Shown piece by piece: positions 10,831-22,704 of a stretch of 25,034 bases of DNA. Each line of letters starts with the position of its first letter. Position 1 is the first letter of the stretch. Source of the DNA: Lactifluus volemus (lineage: Eukaryota > Basidiomycota > Agaricomycetes > Russulales > Russulaceae); NCBI GenBank assembly GCA_022376515.1, contig WTXI01000444.1, positions 1 to 25,034 on the forward strand, in the 5' to 3' direction. A program made the position numbers and the translations under genes. The notes below the pieces were generated by a model, which was given only the letters and a program-made list of their open reading frames with translations, searched no databases and was not told where the DNA came from.

Positions 10831-11156
10831 TGCCTGTTGACCTCGTCGAACAAAAAGCCATGTCTTTATACCAGTTGTGAATATTAAATTTCATTCTGTT
10901 GCGAGCATGGTTGCAAGACTGCTTTCTGAACACCAAGTGCCAGGCTAATGGCTTGCATTCAGTGAACAAAGTTTCATTTGGACATTCTCCGTGCAGGGTC
11001 GGATGTGCAGGGTCGAAAATTTTTACTTCCCCTGGACATATCTACAATTTCATGACAACAAAAATCTAGCTATAACTGGTAATTCCGGGGGCGGGAGGGA
11101 CTAACTACCTAAGGAGCAGGGAGGGCATAGCTAATTTTGGAGGAGGCGCGTCGGGG
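10831..11156. other. Non-coding right arm of the transposon
   Basis: This stretch lies between the start of the GRF-finger gene and the right terminal repeat and would hold that gene's promoter. Two copies of GTGCAGGGTCG occur at 10991-11001 and 11005-11015, possibly subterminal binding sites. I see no coding frame with recognisable features. Confidence 0.5.
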
Positions 11157-11279
11157 CGTTACGGTGACGGTCACATGTGTGAGTGCGTGACTCGGGGTTC
11201 TCCGAAACGTGGGAAGTAAACAGTGTGACTGTTACAATCACGTGAAAATTATGTAATTCTTTGTTACTGCTCACTTGCC
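11157..11279 (-). repeat. Right terminal inverted repeat
   Basis: Read on the minus strand from 11279 it matches the left end at 39 of the first 43 bases, including TCACGTGA at 11238-11245, also 34 bases from the tip. A TAACGCCCC block at its inner edge (11157-11165) mirrors the one at 405-413. The inner boundary is approximate. Confidence 0.85.
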
Positions 11280-11288
11280 CCTTACAAA
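11280..11288. repeat. Target-site duplication, right copy (9 bp)
   Basis: CCTTACAAA is identical to 240-248 and abuts the right terminal repeat. Confidence 0.9.
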
Positions 11289-11749
11289 TAGCTTACTTAA
11301 TATTTCGTGCTTTTCAGTTTCTTGGAGACTGACACGTAGCGCTTGACGTAGCGTTTTGGAATCACGGGCCTTTTCCGGCTGGCAGTCGCACCACCGAAAA
11401 AAAATAATCGTACGATTCCTGAAGAAGTGTAATGTGATCGCTAGTACGGTGACGGTCTCATACAGTGTATGTTATACGAGGAAACAAGAGGGTTAGGTGA
11501 CGACAGAAGTCGAAAACGATCCGGTGTCGAAATTTCGAATGGTTGAGATGGAATTAAGGCCCGCACCGAGGTAAGAGATACAAATTAGATAGAGTACTCT
11601 CACGCCAGGCACGGTGTCTAACACGGGATTTGCACCAAGGTAAGAGAGTGGTTCGATTCTGGTTTAGCACACTTATTTATTCTCGCGTAACTCGATTCTC
11701 TCGTCTCCGTTCTTTCTCTCTTCTCTCCTCTCTTTTTCTCTCTGTCAAA
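11289..11749 (+). promoter_or_regulatory. Truncated upstream region and leader of CYP51
   Basis: These are the 461 bp between the transposon and the CYP51 start codon. A strongly pyrimidine-rich tract (about 11693-11744) ends just before CAAAATGG, a common arrangement in fungal housekeeping promoters. A near-repeat GCACC(G/A)AGGTAAGAGA occurs at 11563-11578 and 11632-11647; each copy has a donor-like GTAAGAG, but I see no acceptor before the ATG. A GGTGACGGT block near 11448 resembles one in the right terminal repeat (11163-11171), maybe by chance. The native distal promoter now lies 11 kb away, left of 240. Confidence 0.6.
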
Positions 11750-13729
<1,980 letters not shown>

Positions 13730-13866
13730 AGAACATAAATAAATTATGCATACCCAGTTGTCAGTAGAGTAATATCAACTTAGTCATCAACACGTGATTC
13801 TATTTGGGGGAGTAGTCTCAGGCGAAAGAAACTGACGTTGAACGGCTACTACACTACAGTACCAAG

Positions 13867-14194
13867 ATGGCCTCCGTATTCCCAGTAGTCCTAGTCTTCT
13901 TTGTCGTTATCGGCCTCATGGCTACGTCCTGGTTTTCTGTTCGCAAAGGCCCTCAACAAACGTGTGTTTTACCTTCACGCTCTTGTCGAATTGCGCAGCT
14001 CTCAGCTTGACCACCCGCACGCGCAGGCTCATCCGAACCAGCCTAATGCTGACACTCACATGCTGCTACTTAATGTGGGCCATAACGTACTTGGCACAGT
14101 TACATCCTCTCGAAGGTGGGCACGTCTTGATAACGCTTTGCGCTGATTTAACTGGATCAAAGTTCCGAAGGTGAACCTCGCACTAGAACATTGA
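13867..14194 (+). CDS. VMA9: V-type H+-ATPase subunit e
   Basis: This is a small hydrophobic subunit of the membrane V0 sector of the vacuolar proton pump. Exons are 13867-13961, 14027-14115 and 14163-14194, giving 71 residues, close to yeast Vma9. The first exon encodes one membrane span (VFPVVLVFFVVIGLMATSWF). The second encodes the family's signature second span, LMLTLTCCYLMWAITYLAQ, followed by LHPL. The last exon gives a short VPKVNLALEH tail. Each exon is too short to be found as an open frame by itself, so the gene is easily missed. It lies 137 bp after the CYP51 stop, on the same strand. The last junction is the least certain. Confidence 0.87.
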
Positions 14195-14408
14195 GATACC
14201 ACGAACCCTGGTCACATTCCTCTTCTATGATGGGGGGTTCTTGGGTACGTCGCCGATCTATTCTATCGTAGATTTGGGGTCACGATGGTTACCCAGGGTT
14301 TGTCGCAGTTCTCATACAACTTTTCACTTTTAGTCATAATTCAACAACAAATGCGTCATACATTTCACTTCGTCATCTACTTTGTGGTGTAATATCTAAA
14401 GGGTCCAA
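14195..14408. other. Intergenic gap between convergent VMA9 and HEN1
   Basis: These 214 bp between two converging stop codons would hold both 3' untranslated regions. No further feature is visible. Confidence 0.5.
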
Positions 14409-16080
14409 CTATTCCCAACCCGCCTCGACCATCCAGTCGGGAGCGGGTTGCCACTCTGCCCACGCCTTCAATGTATTTATGTCACACTCAGAGTTCGAAC
14501 CCTCGGTCTCAGATACGGCCCACCCCGCGTCCTCTGTCTCGTCCCAGTATCGTCCATCATACTCTTCATAATACTGCTCTTCATATTCCTCTTCGTCCTC
14601 GTAAGACGTCGTGGTGTCATCTGTCGTCTCGGATGTCTCGCCCCAGGCATCATCCCGCTTCACATTATTCCGCCATGGGTTTTTTAGCTCGACGCCCGGA
14701 AGTTCTACTTTCCAGTCATCGGCGGCCTTTGCTTCCTTGTGCAGAACAAAGGACGGATCCTGGCCGATGACGTCAAGTAATACTTCAAACCACCCGCCAC
14801 ATAGGGTCGAGACAGCGTCCTCCCGCCAGAGCTCGAATACGGTGACTTCCGAGGACCCAATGTCCTGTATGGCATTTTTGACCGCGGCGATGATATCTTC
14901 ACGTGGAGAGACCGATTCGGCGCCGCTGTGCGCCTCATATTGGTGTGTGATTAGTAATTCGTGAGGGTTTCCCTGGGCCCTCGACGAAGCCCATTCGGCG
15001 TGTTTGGCGGCGCGCCTCGTGGCCCACTCGCTACCTTCGAGTCTTCGGAAGGTGACGGCCTGGCTCGCGCGGATTTCACCGCCACGGCCCCACGGGTCCT
15101 TGTTTGTCGATCGTCCGATACCATCGACGGTGACATCATACCCCCACTCCTGAGCCGCTGCCCTACACCATGCCTCGCATTCGTCGATGGTCCACTCAAA
15201 CTTATGGTCCGAGTGACGAAATATTCGGTTGGTGCGCCCGGTCGGGTCCGGGAAGCCCCAGGATTGGTCATCCGGCGCGCTGAAGCAGATGTTGAATTCG
15301 TAAGTTGGCGTGGTGAATAAAAGAAGCCGTGGTGCATAGTGTCCGAGTAAGATGGGAGCGAAACATGTGAGAACATCGTCGTCCAGATGTTCGACCCTAG
15401 AAATGGATGTCAGCCCAGTCAGAGAACGTGCAGTGCAGAGGGTAGGGCATCCTACAGCTCAGTGGCGACGATGCAATCGATGCCTTGGAAAGCAGGGTTG
15501 GGTACTTGTAAGCCGCCCTCCCAGATCGAGACATCCAGAGATTCAAACCGCGTCCAACCGTACGCATAGCCGGTTTTCGGTGGGGCGGTCACGTTGGATG
15601 CGTACAAGAGTTGGTCATGTGAGATGTCCAGACCATGTAACTGACGCATGTGGATAAAGTCAGGTTTTGCGAGGACGGGTGGGGCTGGGGTCAACGCAGA
15701 GTGGGCACGCCACGGTGGAGAATGTGTGAGGAGTTGAAGGAGGACTCCCTCATGGCACCCAACGTCTAGCATCTGTGAACACGAAATCGACAACAAGGGA
15801 TTAATGAGAGACGTAAGGACGCGGTCTCAATGGCTGAGAGGTATCGCGGTCGTACCGATGTGACCTTCTCTCGACGCAGAATGTCGAGCGCCCATGAGCG
15901 TCGCTGCTCATGCAGAGGAGGGAAAAAGGTGACTTGTGCAACTTGGACTTCTGCCCCTATGCTGTTGTCCATATCGTCGAAGAGGAGGGATGAATCGATG
16001 TGTTCAAGACGAGATGGGTGAGGGGGTTTTATATACTGCGCGGTCCCTCCATATGTCTCGATCGGTATATCCGAGTTCAT
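14409..16080 (-). CDS. HEN1: HEN1 small RNA 2'-O-methyltransferase
   Basis: HEN1 methylates the 2'-hydroxyl of the 3'-terminal nucleotide of small RNAs using S-adenosylmethionine, protecting them from tailing and decay. Exons on the minus strand are 15856-16080, 15456-15772 and 14409-15396, giving 509 residues. FFPPLHEQRRSWALDIL leads into the SAM-binding motif MLDVGCHEG (residues 76-84), then LHGLDIS. The HEN1 metal-binding signature follows: E180-x2-E183-H184 in TELVEH and H242/H245 in FRHSDHKFEWT. A PTYEFN motif and PDPTGRTNRIFRHSDHKFEW are typical of the family. The C-terminus, past about residue 370, is highly acidic and Tyr-rich (EDEEEYEEQYYEEYDGRYW) and is not part of the catalytic fold. 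The catalytic residues are present, so it is probably active. No dsRNA-binding or La domain is seen, as in animal and bacterial short forms. Confidence 0.93.
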
Positions 16081-18067
16081 TCCAAAGGGCTGCTGAGCGC
16101 TTTGTATCCGCAGTTGAACCCCCCTCTCTCTACTTGTTTCTTATGGCAGACCCAGGCCCTTTACCCGTGTATGTTGAGATATCGGGTTTTACAGGAACGT
16201 GTATAGGCCCAAAAAAAAATTCGAGAAAAACGTAGTTCTGGGTTATTTTTTTTCTCTTTTGGTTGGAAGGGGGATCATGATCTAGTAGCACGCGCTCTTT
16301 TTGCCAGTTACACACACCCACGCGTCTGTTCTGGACGACCACCCACAAAATGGTACAGGGTTATTGTCAGTGGTGACCTCACCCCGGGAAAACCCCTCCC
16401 CTTGTCTGTCTCTGCGTGGTGGTGGATCCGGGGCAACTTTGACACTATACCTATCTAACACCGTCCCCAAGATCTCAACAAAAAACGCATATGACACCGT
16501 TTGACCCCCAGGGCAACTTCCGTCGCTCCACAACCCTGGAGTAGACGCCTCGGTGTTGAGACTTGACTCGGAGATAAGCGTTCACTATTTCTCGCTGAGC
16601 TACTAGTCAACCGTTTCTGGGAATTGAAAAGAGTTATGGATCTGTTTAGCCATTCGTGGGGTATTATGCGGCGTAGTAGTCCAAGACCAAGGCACTGCGC
16701 CAGCTTGTCGTCGAACCCCAGGGTCACGAACGTGCACCTCAACACGCTACGGATGTTCGTGCGGCACGAGAAGACAGGCACAAATCAATAAGCAAAGGGG
16801 CACCAGACCGCATGAAGAGCCACATCGATCCACGTTGTACAACTTGAAGGTGTTCCAGTCCCCTCGCAGGATAAACCCAACTGGTATGAACCACACAAAC
16901 GATGGAGTCATGTGGCTCCACTACTGTTTTTTTTTTTTTTAAAATCATACATGTCTCTCCACCCTCTCACACGGCACTTTCGCGAACCTTTTCTTCTCAG
17001 GGATGGCACCACGTCCGAATTTTGACGTTATCGGTGTTGATCATGGTTTGGACTTATCATCCACGAGTTTTGTTGCACGGAATCGCCGAATCGACACTCT
17101 TCATATCAACTATCAGAAACGACGAGAGATATGACAAGGCACACAACATGGCCCACTAGCGCCGGCGTTTTTGCCCGCATTCCAAAGGGATCAGATGGAG
17201 GGCCAACCCTCGAGAACTCGAGAGCATGGGGGCGCGTGATAGAAATGGCGTGTGCCCGAGTTCCTCTTCTTTCCCACATTTCTGATTTCCCATAGCTAGC
17301 CTTTGCCCACTGTAAACTTAACGGTGCTTTGTGAAATGCGTGATGGGGTAGAGAAGAGGGGCGTGAAATTTAGCCCGAGGCATGGGTTTGATTACTAGTA
17401 AGCATCTTAGCCTCACACCACCGTTACCGCCCTTTTCACACTTCGCACCCAACGGATCTATTACGCCTTATTCCGGTTAGGGTGGGCCACTCCTGGTTTG
17501 AGAATTCTAGAGTCCTCCCCGAACGTTAGGGGCCACGAGGTTTACGTTATTTCGAACCTCTGGTATTGGGGCTCTGAATCACGCGTCTCTGAGCCGGCGG
17601 CCTCTAGCTTCTTGTTCCCGTTCTCCAATTCGTTCGCTCTTTCGCGATGGGCTCTTCGCCCCTTCGCCGATATGCAAGCCTACTCCGACGCACGTCATGA
17701 TTATAAGGTATACGAAGGGAGAGAGAGGGCGGCGCGCACCTCAGGTGCGCGCGTGCTGCACCACGCTGTAGCGTGCGCTACAATTCATCAACATCAACCA
17801 GCATCACTTTCAGTTCGCGGTGCAAAGGGGAAGTACGGACCGAAAGAATTAATGTCCATCAGAATTCGGGGCAATCTCACGAGGCGCTATGGTGTTCTAA
17901 CGCCCAGCCTACACGTAAATTTGCGGCGCTTGCGTTCAATAACTACACCGCACGGTCGTTGACTGTTGGATCCTCCCCACACACACTACCCATCAAAAAA
18001 AAAAAAAAGAACAATCTACCCTGGTCAGCAAATCCGTACTCGACGATAGAAGAAGGAAAAAAAAAAC
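16081..18067. other. Gene-poor region, no supportable gene
   Basis: Open frames of up to about 150 codons occur on both strands here, but none has recognisable domains, and their composition looks non-coding. Homopolymer runs lie at 16209-16218 (A), 16926-16940 (T) and 17996-18008 (A). Just upstream of HEN1, TATATA near 16030-16034 falls inside its first exon rather than the promoter. The stretch may be decayed transposon or gene remnants. Confidence 0.45.
17732..17775. repeat. Two adjacent GC-rich hairpins
   Basis: GCGCGCACCTCAGGTGCGCGC (17732-17752) is an inverted repeat with 10-bp arms and one central base. It is followed by CACGCTGTAGCGTG near 17762-17775, with 6-bp arms. Their function is unknown. 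Confidence 0.6.
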
Positions 18068-18396
18068 ATGCGGTTGACTCGGACACTAGGTTCTCCGGAT
18101 GAACGTTTTGTTGTAGGCCATCTGGGAAGGAAATAGCCAAGGTGGTTTCTTCTCGAGTTCTGCGATTCAACTAGACATTTTAGTTCAAGAAGGTTCGAGT
18201 TGGAGCTACAATTGATGCTGCTGTTGCTGCTACGGATGGGTGTCCCAACCTAGACACATCACAAAGAGATGAAGCTATAGATCATCGCGTCTCTTTGGAA
18301 ATGACTGATGATGATCTCCAGGTCTTCTGGCATTTCTCGAAAGCGTCACACGAGAATTTCGAGGATCACAAGACAGATCAAATTATACTTTACTAA
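18068..18396 (+). pseudogene. Possible decayed or fragmentary coding region
   Basis: A short ATG frame at 18068 encodes MRLTRTLGSPDERFVVGHLG and soon stops. A second frame open from about 18183 to the stop at 18394-18396 encodes about 70 residues of balanced, acidic composition (DLQVFWHFSKASHENFEDH) with no recognisable domain. A TTTTAG acceptor-like site precedes it at about 18182. They could be exons of a small unrecognised gene or a broken one. I cannot join them convincingly. Confidence 0.25.
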
Positions 18397-18845
18397 GGGT
18401 GGTCGTATCTCTTGTCTGGAACTGACCTACGGCCAAATTCTTCCTGCGCATAATTGTGGGGGTCCTTCACCGCATCTCTCGCTCTGGAAGTGAGCAGTTG
18501 ACCAGGCCGCAGTGCTTCTAGCACAGTACGAGGCGTGCTGCGGGGATTTTGAGACGCTTTTTGTCGCAGCCGCAACAGTCTGCTATATCGAAGAAGTGTG
18601 GCTCGGCCATTTCACATACTACAAGATGGACAAATCGCCCAGATTTATATCGAGTGGCGTACATTACATTGGGAAGAGAGAGGATGAGTGGGTACTTAGA
18701 CCAAAGGCCCAAAGGGTGTGAGCAGTAAGAAGGAGGGGAATAATTCCAACCGTTGGATAGACCAGAATTCCGTGAATAAAAAAGATTTAAACAAGTTAAA
18801 TGTAAGCAAAAGATATCGTGTTGAGGATCGGCAGGCGCGAGTTTT
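18397..18845. other. Non-coding stretch downstream of the Bsd2-like gene
   Basis: Open frames on both strands overlap here (for example 18512-18721 plus), but none shows a recognisable motif. The part next to 18845 would be the 3' untranslated region of the minus-strand Bsd2-like gene. Confidence 0.4.
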
Positions 18846-20354
18846 TTAAAGCAGGCCGGCGTCGCGCAGGTCATTCTCTAGCTGCTCGTCCTCGCTCGTC
18901 CTCGGTGGCCACCGATTCGCGGTTTGCGGCGATGTGCGGTCTGCATTTGCCGATTGTGACTCGAATAAGATAGTGATACCAAACATGTCCTCAACGTTCC
19001 GCTGTAGCTCCGCGGCCTGTTGGATGTCTTCGGCGGGTCGTGGGGTCGTGCGCGACGCTCGCACAGACAGCTCGAAGCGCTTCACGCGGAAAAATCCAAT
19101 CAAGCAAGTAAGGAGTAGGAACCAGCCTGTTTGTATCGTTGGGAATTCAGTGACAAAGTTTACAAGGGTGAAAAAAAAAAAGATGGAGAAAATGTGGCGT
19201 ACCGAATGTCATGAGAACAAAGGATACCCATTCGCGCTCGTCCTGCATATCCCCAAGCATCGGACCAGCTCCATTCCCACCCCCGCTCATCGTCGAGTTC
19301 CCCATCATCCCTTCGGTAGGTGGTAACGATTCGTCCGCAGGCAAAATGCCACCTCCGAGTCCAGGGGAGCCATGATCATGATGACCATAATGAACGTATC
19401 CAAAATCATATGGACGCGATGGTGGTTCTTCCGAAGGGGAAAACGCGCCCATGACCGTTGCGCCAAATCCCCATTGGATGAGCGTGAGGGCGAGCCCGGC
19501 CAGCGAGCCAAATCGACCTGCGTGCGAACCGTGTAGGAGGTAGGTGAGCAAAAAGCCGGGGAGCTGGAAGGACCACGAGATGAGGGTGGTAAAGGCGAAC
19601 ATGAGCACGGAGCCCGTGGGGAGCTCGTCGATGATCATGTCGCCGTTCAGGTCCAGTGCCGAAGGGGCGTGCACGGTCGTTTCCCAATACGAGGGTGCGG
19701 AATCTGCTGATGCCGTCATATAGGACTGTAATATTTGTTTCATGTAGGGGAATGGGAAGGCATTGATGGCATCAATTATTAATAAGGTGCGCAGTTATCA
19801 AAAACAATACTTACCGGAGGAGCTTCCTGCTGTGTCTCCTCAGGCACCATGTAGATGTCCCCATTGTCGGTCGCTACAGGTACTGGGGGTGCAGGCTTCG
19901 CCGTCACGTTTGCGAAAACGCCGTCATTGTCCGTCCCTCCGCCTCTGGGCCGGTCGTCACGGCGCGCACGGTACCACGCGGGGATCCATGCACCAAATGT
20001 CCGGCGGAAAATCGACTGTGGTGGAGAGTGAGTGATGGGGGAGGTGGGTAGGTGACCGTTGGAGTTGCCATAGTTGTTTGGAAAGGAAGTGGTAGAGTCT
20101 GAGGGCGGCGAACCGGGCGGCGGTACGTCGTAGTAGTCGCGCTCGAAATCGTACGCATTCGGCAGTGGTGCTGGCTGAGAGCCGCCACTCGAAGGTGTAG
20201 GTCCAGCGGATACAGGAGATCGTGGCTGATGGAGAGTGAGAGGTGTCGTCTCTCCGTGGTCGTCATGGCTGTCGTCGAATGCGGCGTCCATCTCGCGGTC
20301 AGCATCGGGACTCGTTCGTGGGTTGGGCAGAGGGGCATAATGGTGGACTGCCAT
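18846..20354 (-). CDS. BSD2: Bsd2/Ndfip-type membrane adaptor for Rsp5 ubiquitin ligase
   Basis: Bsd2/Ndfip proteins are Golgi and endosomal membrane adaptors that recruit Nedd4/Rsp5 ubiquitin ligases to sort cargo such as metal transporters to the vacuole. Exons on the minus strand are 19815-20354, 19203-19725 and 18846-19126, giving 447 residues. The N-terminal 180 residues are a Pro/Ser/Asp-rich cytosolic tail. The family core starts at DGVFANVTAKP. It continues through APSYWETTV and IIDELPTGS into the membrane block GSVLMFAFTTLISWSF-QLPGFLLTYLLHGSHAGRFGSLAGLALTL, with a third span at WVSFVLMTFGWFLLLTCLIGFF. Splicing of the first intron creates PPSY across the exon junction, a PPxY motif of the kind that binds Rsp5 WW domains. 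The spacing between spans holds a Gly/His-rich loop (YHHGHHDHG-like), which might bind metal. The C-terminal tail is acidic. Confidence 0.9.
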
Positions 20355-20502
20355 AGACCAAGGCCAATGCTATTCTAAACGATTGATATAAAGAAAAGAA
20401 AAGAAAGGATCGTTGATGGTTTCAAATAAAAGTATTATTCGTTGCCTCAATTCAAATCAACAATAATCATTTTGATATCAGTTCCCGGGCCGATCATCAT
20501 CA

Positions 20503-22576
20503 CTAGCTCAGCAGTGCTTTTATATATCTCAACAATTCAGTGCCCTGTATCAAATTTGATGGTTTGTTAGGCTCATCCGTAAGTGTTTTGAGAGTAGGGA
20601 ACGTACCCCTTTACTTTTCACTCCCTCCACCATCGCTTCCACCGGGTCCACTTCTACCCAAGATTCTTCATTGACATCAGCTGTTGCTGCAGGTGCTACC
20701 GTGCTCTGCGCCTGAGATGCGCCCAACTCATCGTCAACGTGATTTGTCACACTTTTAGACACCCTTCGGCGCTGCCACTGGCCCATGCGATATCGTAGTA
20801 CAACCATCAATACCGCGCGCCAACCTTCCACCGCGCTCGACTGTTGGGCAACCATTTGCGCCTGCGAGTTGTTCGACGAAGATAAAAGCGATGTCAATGA
20901 GGGAGTAGAAGAAGGAACTCGGGTGTGAGTGGCGTTGATCGGTGCGATAGGTAAGGAGGGGACCGTTGTCGAACACACGACGTATGGGCAATAGGGTCGA
21001 TGCTCTTTAAGCAGATCGATCTGTCGCATTTTTGGAAGCGTGGCAGAATTTGTATTACCTTCCGTCGTCCGGCTCAGGCGAGGGACTGAACCCGCCGCCC
21101 AAAGTCCGAGCCGTCTTAGACACAAAGAGCAGTGCAAGAGGGAGGTATCTCTCCGCCGCTCAGGTGCCACACTACCCCTGGGACTCCAAGGGAATGATGT
21201 ATCGAATGACACAACACGAGATGGTGTCATCGGCGTTGCACTACCGAGTCCCGACAGCCGTCGGGGTGTCTGAGGGACCGACGGTGCGACGGATGCTTCT
21301 CGTGGTGGGATGGAAGAGGCCCGAGACGGGGAAGGAGAACAGGTAGCAGAAGAAGGCACAGAAGGCACGAGAGACCAGCCAAATAGCGATGTGATGATGG
21401 AAGTAGACGATGGCTCTAGGGGCCGTAAGATAGGCTGCTCCTCTTCTGATCCCGTCTCGGAACCTGCCCTTTCATTGGTGGAAGGTTCGGTTTCGACGGA
21501 AGCGATGACGGTCAAAAGTGACTGTACTTGCGTCGAGGACTGCATCAAAGAAATCGGGTAAAGAAATCAGGTCATAATAACCAATAAAGAGGGGAGTAAG
21601 TCGTACCAGAGGGTGCTTGATCTCCACACCTTCCAGAACAGGCTCTAAGGAACCTGCCCTGGTTTTAATCTCCTTTGCCATCCCAGCGGGAGACGCCAGA
21701 GGTATACGATAAACATCAGCTGGGAACGGGTCAGAAATTCTGGTACGTGAGTAATTGGCATAGCCAAACCCACCACCGCATTGTCTCTTCTTCCATGGGC
21801 AGCCATCCTTGTGCATATTAACCAATTGTACGCGCTGTTTCTCCACAAGAGCGTTGGCTGCAGACGAGAAATGCGAGACTTAAATTTGCATTTCTCCTGA
21901 AATAGAACGCTTCTAGACGTACCAGCATCCCGGTTCATACCCTCTCGTCCGGCAAGCACCCACGATGCTCTGCAGATCCCGCAGACCAACCTATCCTTCC
22001 CATCATTCAGCCACCCACATTTGGCAGCCGCAAGAGCGTCAATTGCGGGGGGTTTGTTGGCGTACGTATTGAGTTTGTACGTGGCAAGCCGCTCAAGCAA
22101 GCTTTGCGTCGACGACGGACGGTATTCGTATGAGGCGGTAGAGCCTGAGCGAAGAGGTGTCGGTGTGCGAAACTTGATAGGCAGCACATTGCGTGTTTTA
22201 GCAGCAGTTCGTGCGATGATGGCGGCAAGATGTGGTGCCTTGGAGAGATCTGCCGTTTTGTCTCTAGCAGTTGTTCTAAGATATTGTGGGTGAATCAGTG
22301 GTTGGGTGGCATTAAAGGAAACAACATGACTGACGATTCGACCTCTCCAGTCTTGATGCCGTACTTAGAAAGGGTCGCATACAGGGAGTGGATGAAACGA
22401 GGTCGTTTGGTAGGTCGTTCTCCAAGAGGATTCTGCGAACCCATTGCATCGTCCAAGCTCTGTAGCACATCATCGAGCTTGCGCTGAAAGGTGGCAGGTC
22501 AGAAGAAATCAGGCAAGATGACGTGGGTGATACTAACTTTGTGAATTCTCTCTGGAGTGTTCAAGGAATCTGCCAT
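20503..22576 (-). CDS. NuBaID (C3HC zinc finger/Rsm1) protein, ZC3HC1/Pml39-like
   Basis: Members of this family (human ZC3HC1/NIPA, budding yeast Pml39, fission yeast Rsm1) bind the nuclear basket of the pore and are linked to mRNA export and Tpr/Mlp scaffolding. Exons on the minus strand are 22538-22576, 22335-22483, 21923-22275, 21607-21857, 20607-21539 and 20503-20544, giving 588 residues with all phases closing. A basic PTKRPRF patch near the N-terminus may be a nuclear signal. The C3HC domain runs from LATYKLNTYANKPPAID through KCGWLNDGKDRLVCGIC to NMHKDGCPWKKRQC. The second half has the Rsm1-type LHCSLCLRRLGLW and EHRPYCPYV zinc ligands, separated by long Ser/Pro-rich linkers. The tiny last exon gives GTELLRYIKALLS, the usual family ending. 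The gene starts 128 bp from the divergent gene at 22705. Confidence 0.88.
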
Positions 22577-22704
22577 TACTCGTGACCGTGGCGGTTAAAG
22601 GGTGGCCTTGGCCCTTTGGCCTGACACTCACGTGAACGCGAAAGAAGCATTTTCAATGTCCCGCAGCTCGACTTTGTCTTTGTTCCCGACCTTCATCACT
22701 GGCT
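22577..22704. promoter_or_regulatory. Short shared promoter between divergent genes
   Basis: Only 128 bp separate the start codons of the NuBaID gene (minus) and the membrane-protein gene (plus), so both 5' leaders and core promoters must fit here. It contains GTGACCGTGGCGG and GGCCTTGGCCC blocks but no clear TATA box. A bidirectional promoter is inferred from layout. Confidence 0.5.

Larger units (their letters stand above)
249..11279. mobile_element. Giant Mutator-like (MULE) DNA transposon with passenger genes
   Basis: The element is 11,031 bp. It starts GGATAGTGAGC and, read on the minus strand from 11279, starts GGCAAGTGAGC. In the first 43 bases the two ends match at 39 positions, and weaker similarity reaches a shared TAACGCCCC near 405-413 and 11157-11165. 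Identical 9-bp duplications flank it. It encodes a MULE transposase with a SWIM finger, a Reb1/TTF1-like Myb protein, an SPT5-like protein and a GRF-finger protein. The first and third are on the plus strand, the other two on the minus. Most MULEs are smaller, so the autonomous gene plus three multi-exon passengers is unusual. The near-identical ends and exact duplication suggest a fairly recent insertion. Alternatives are a macro-transposition that trapped host genes, or nested insertions inside an older element. Copies elsewhere in the genome would settle this. Confidence 0.9.

Noticed and set aside
249..11279. Starship-type giant fungal element
   Set aside because: I see no tyrosine-recombinase captain gene. 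The terminal inverted repeats, 9-bp duplication and DDE/SWIM transposase fit a MULE instead.
11563..11647. 5' leader intron in CYP51 using GTAAGAG donors
   Set aside because: No convincing acceptor lies between these donors and the ATG at 11750.
11630..11690. tRNA-like sequence (GGTTCGATTCTGG resembles a B box)
   Set aside because: The surrounding bases do not form a T-stem or acceptor stem, so no tRNA is supported.
16455..16781. 108-codon minus-strand frame as a gene
   Set aside because: No recognisable motif and no supporting splice structure around it.
17498..17962. 154-codon plus-strand frame as a gene
   Set aside because: No domain, biased Arg/Ser composition, and it spans the GC-rich hairpins; likely chance.
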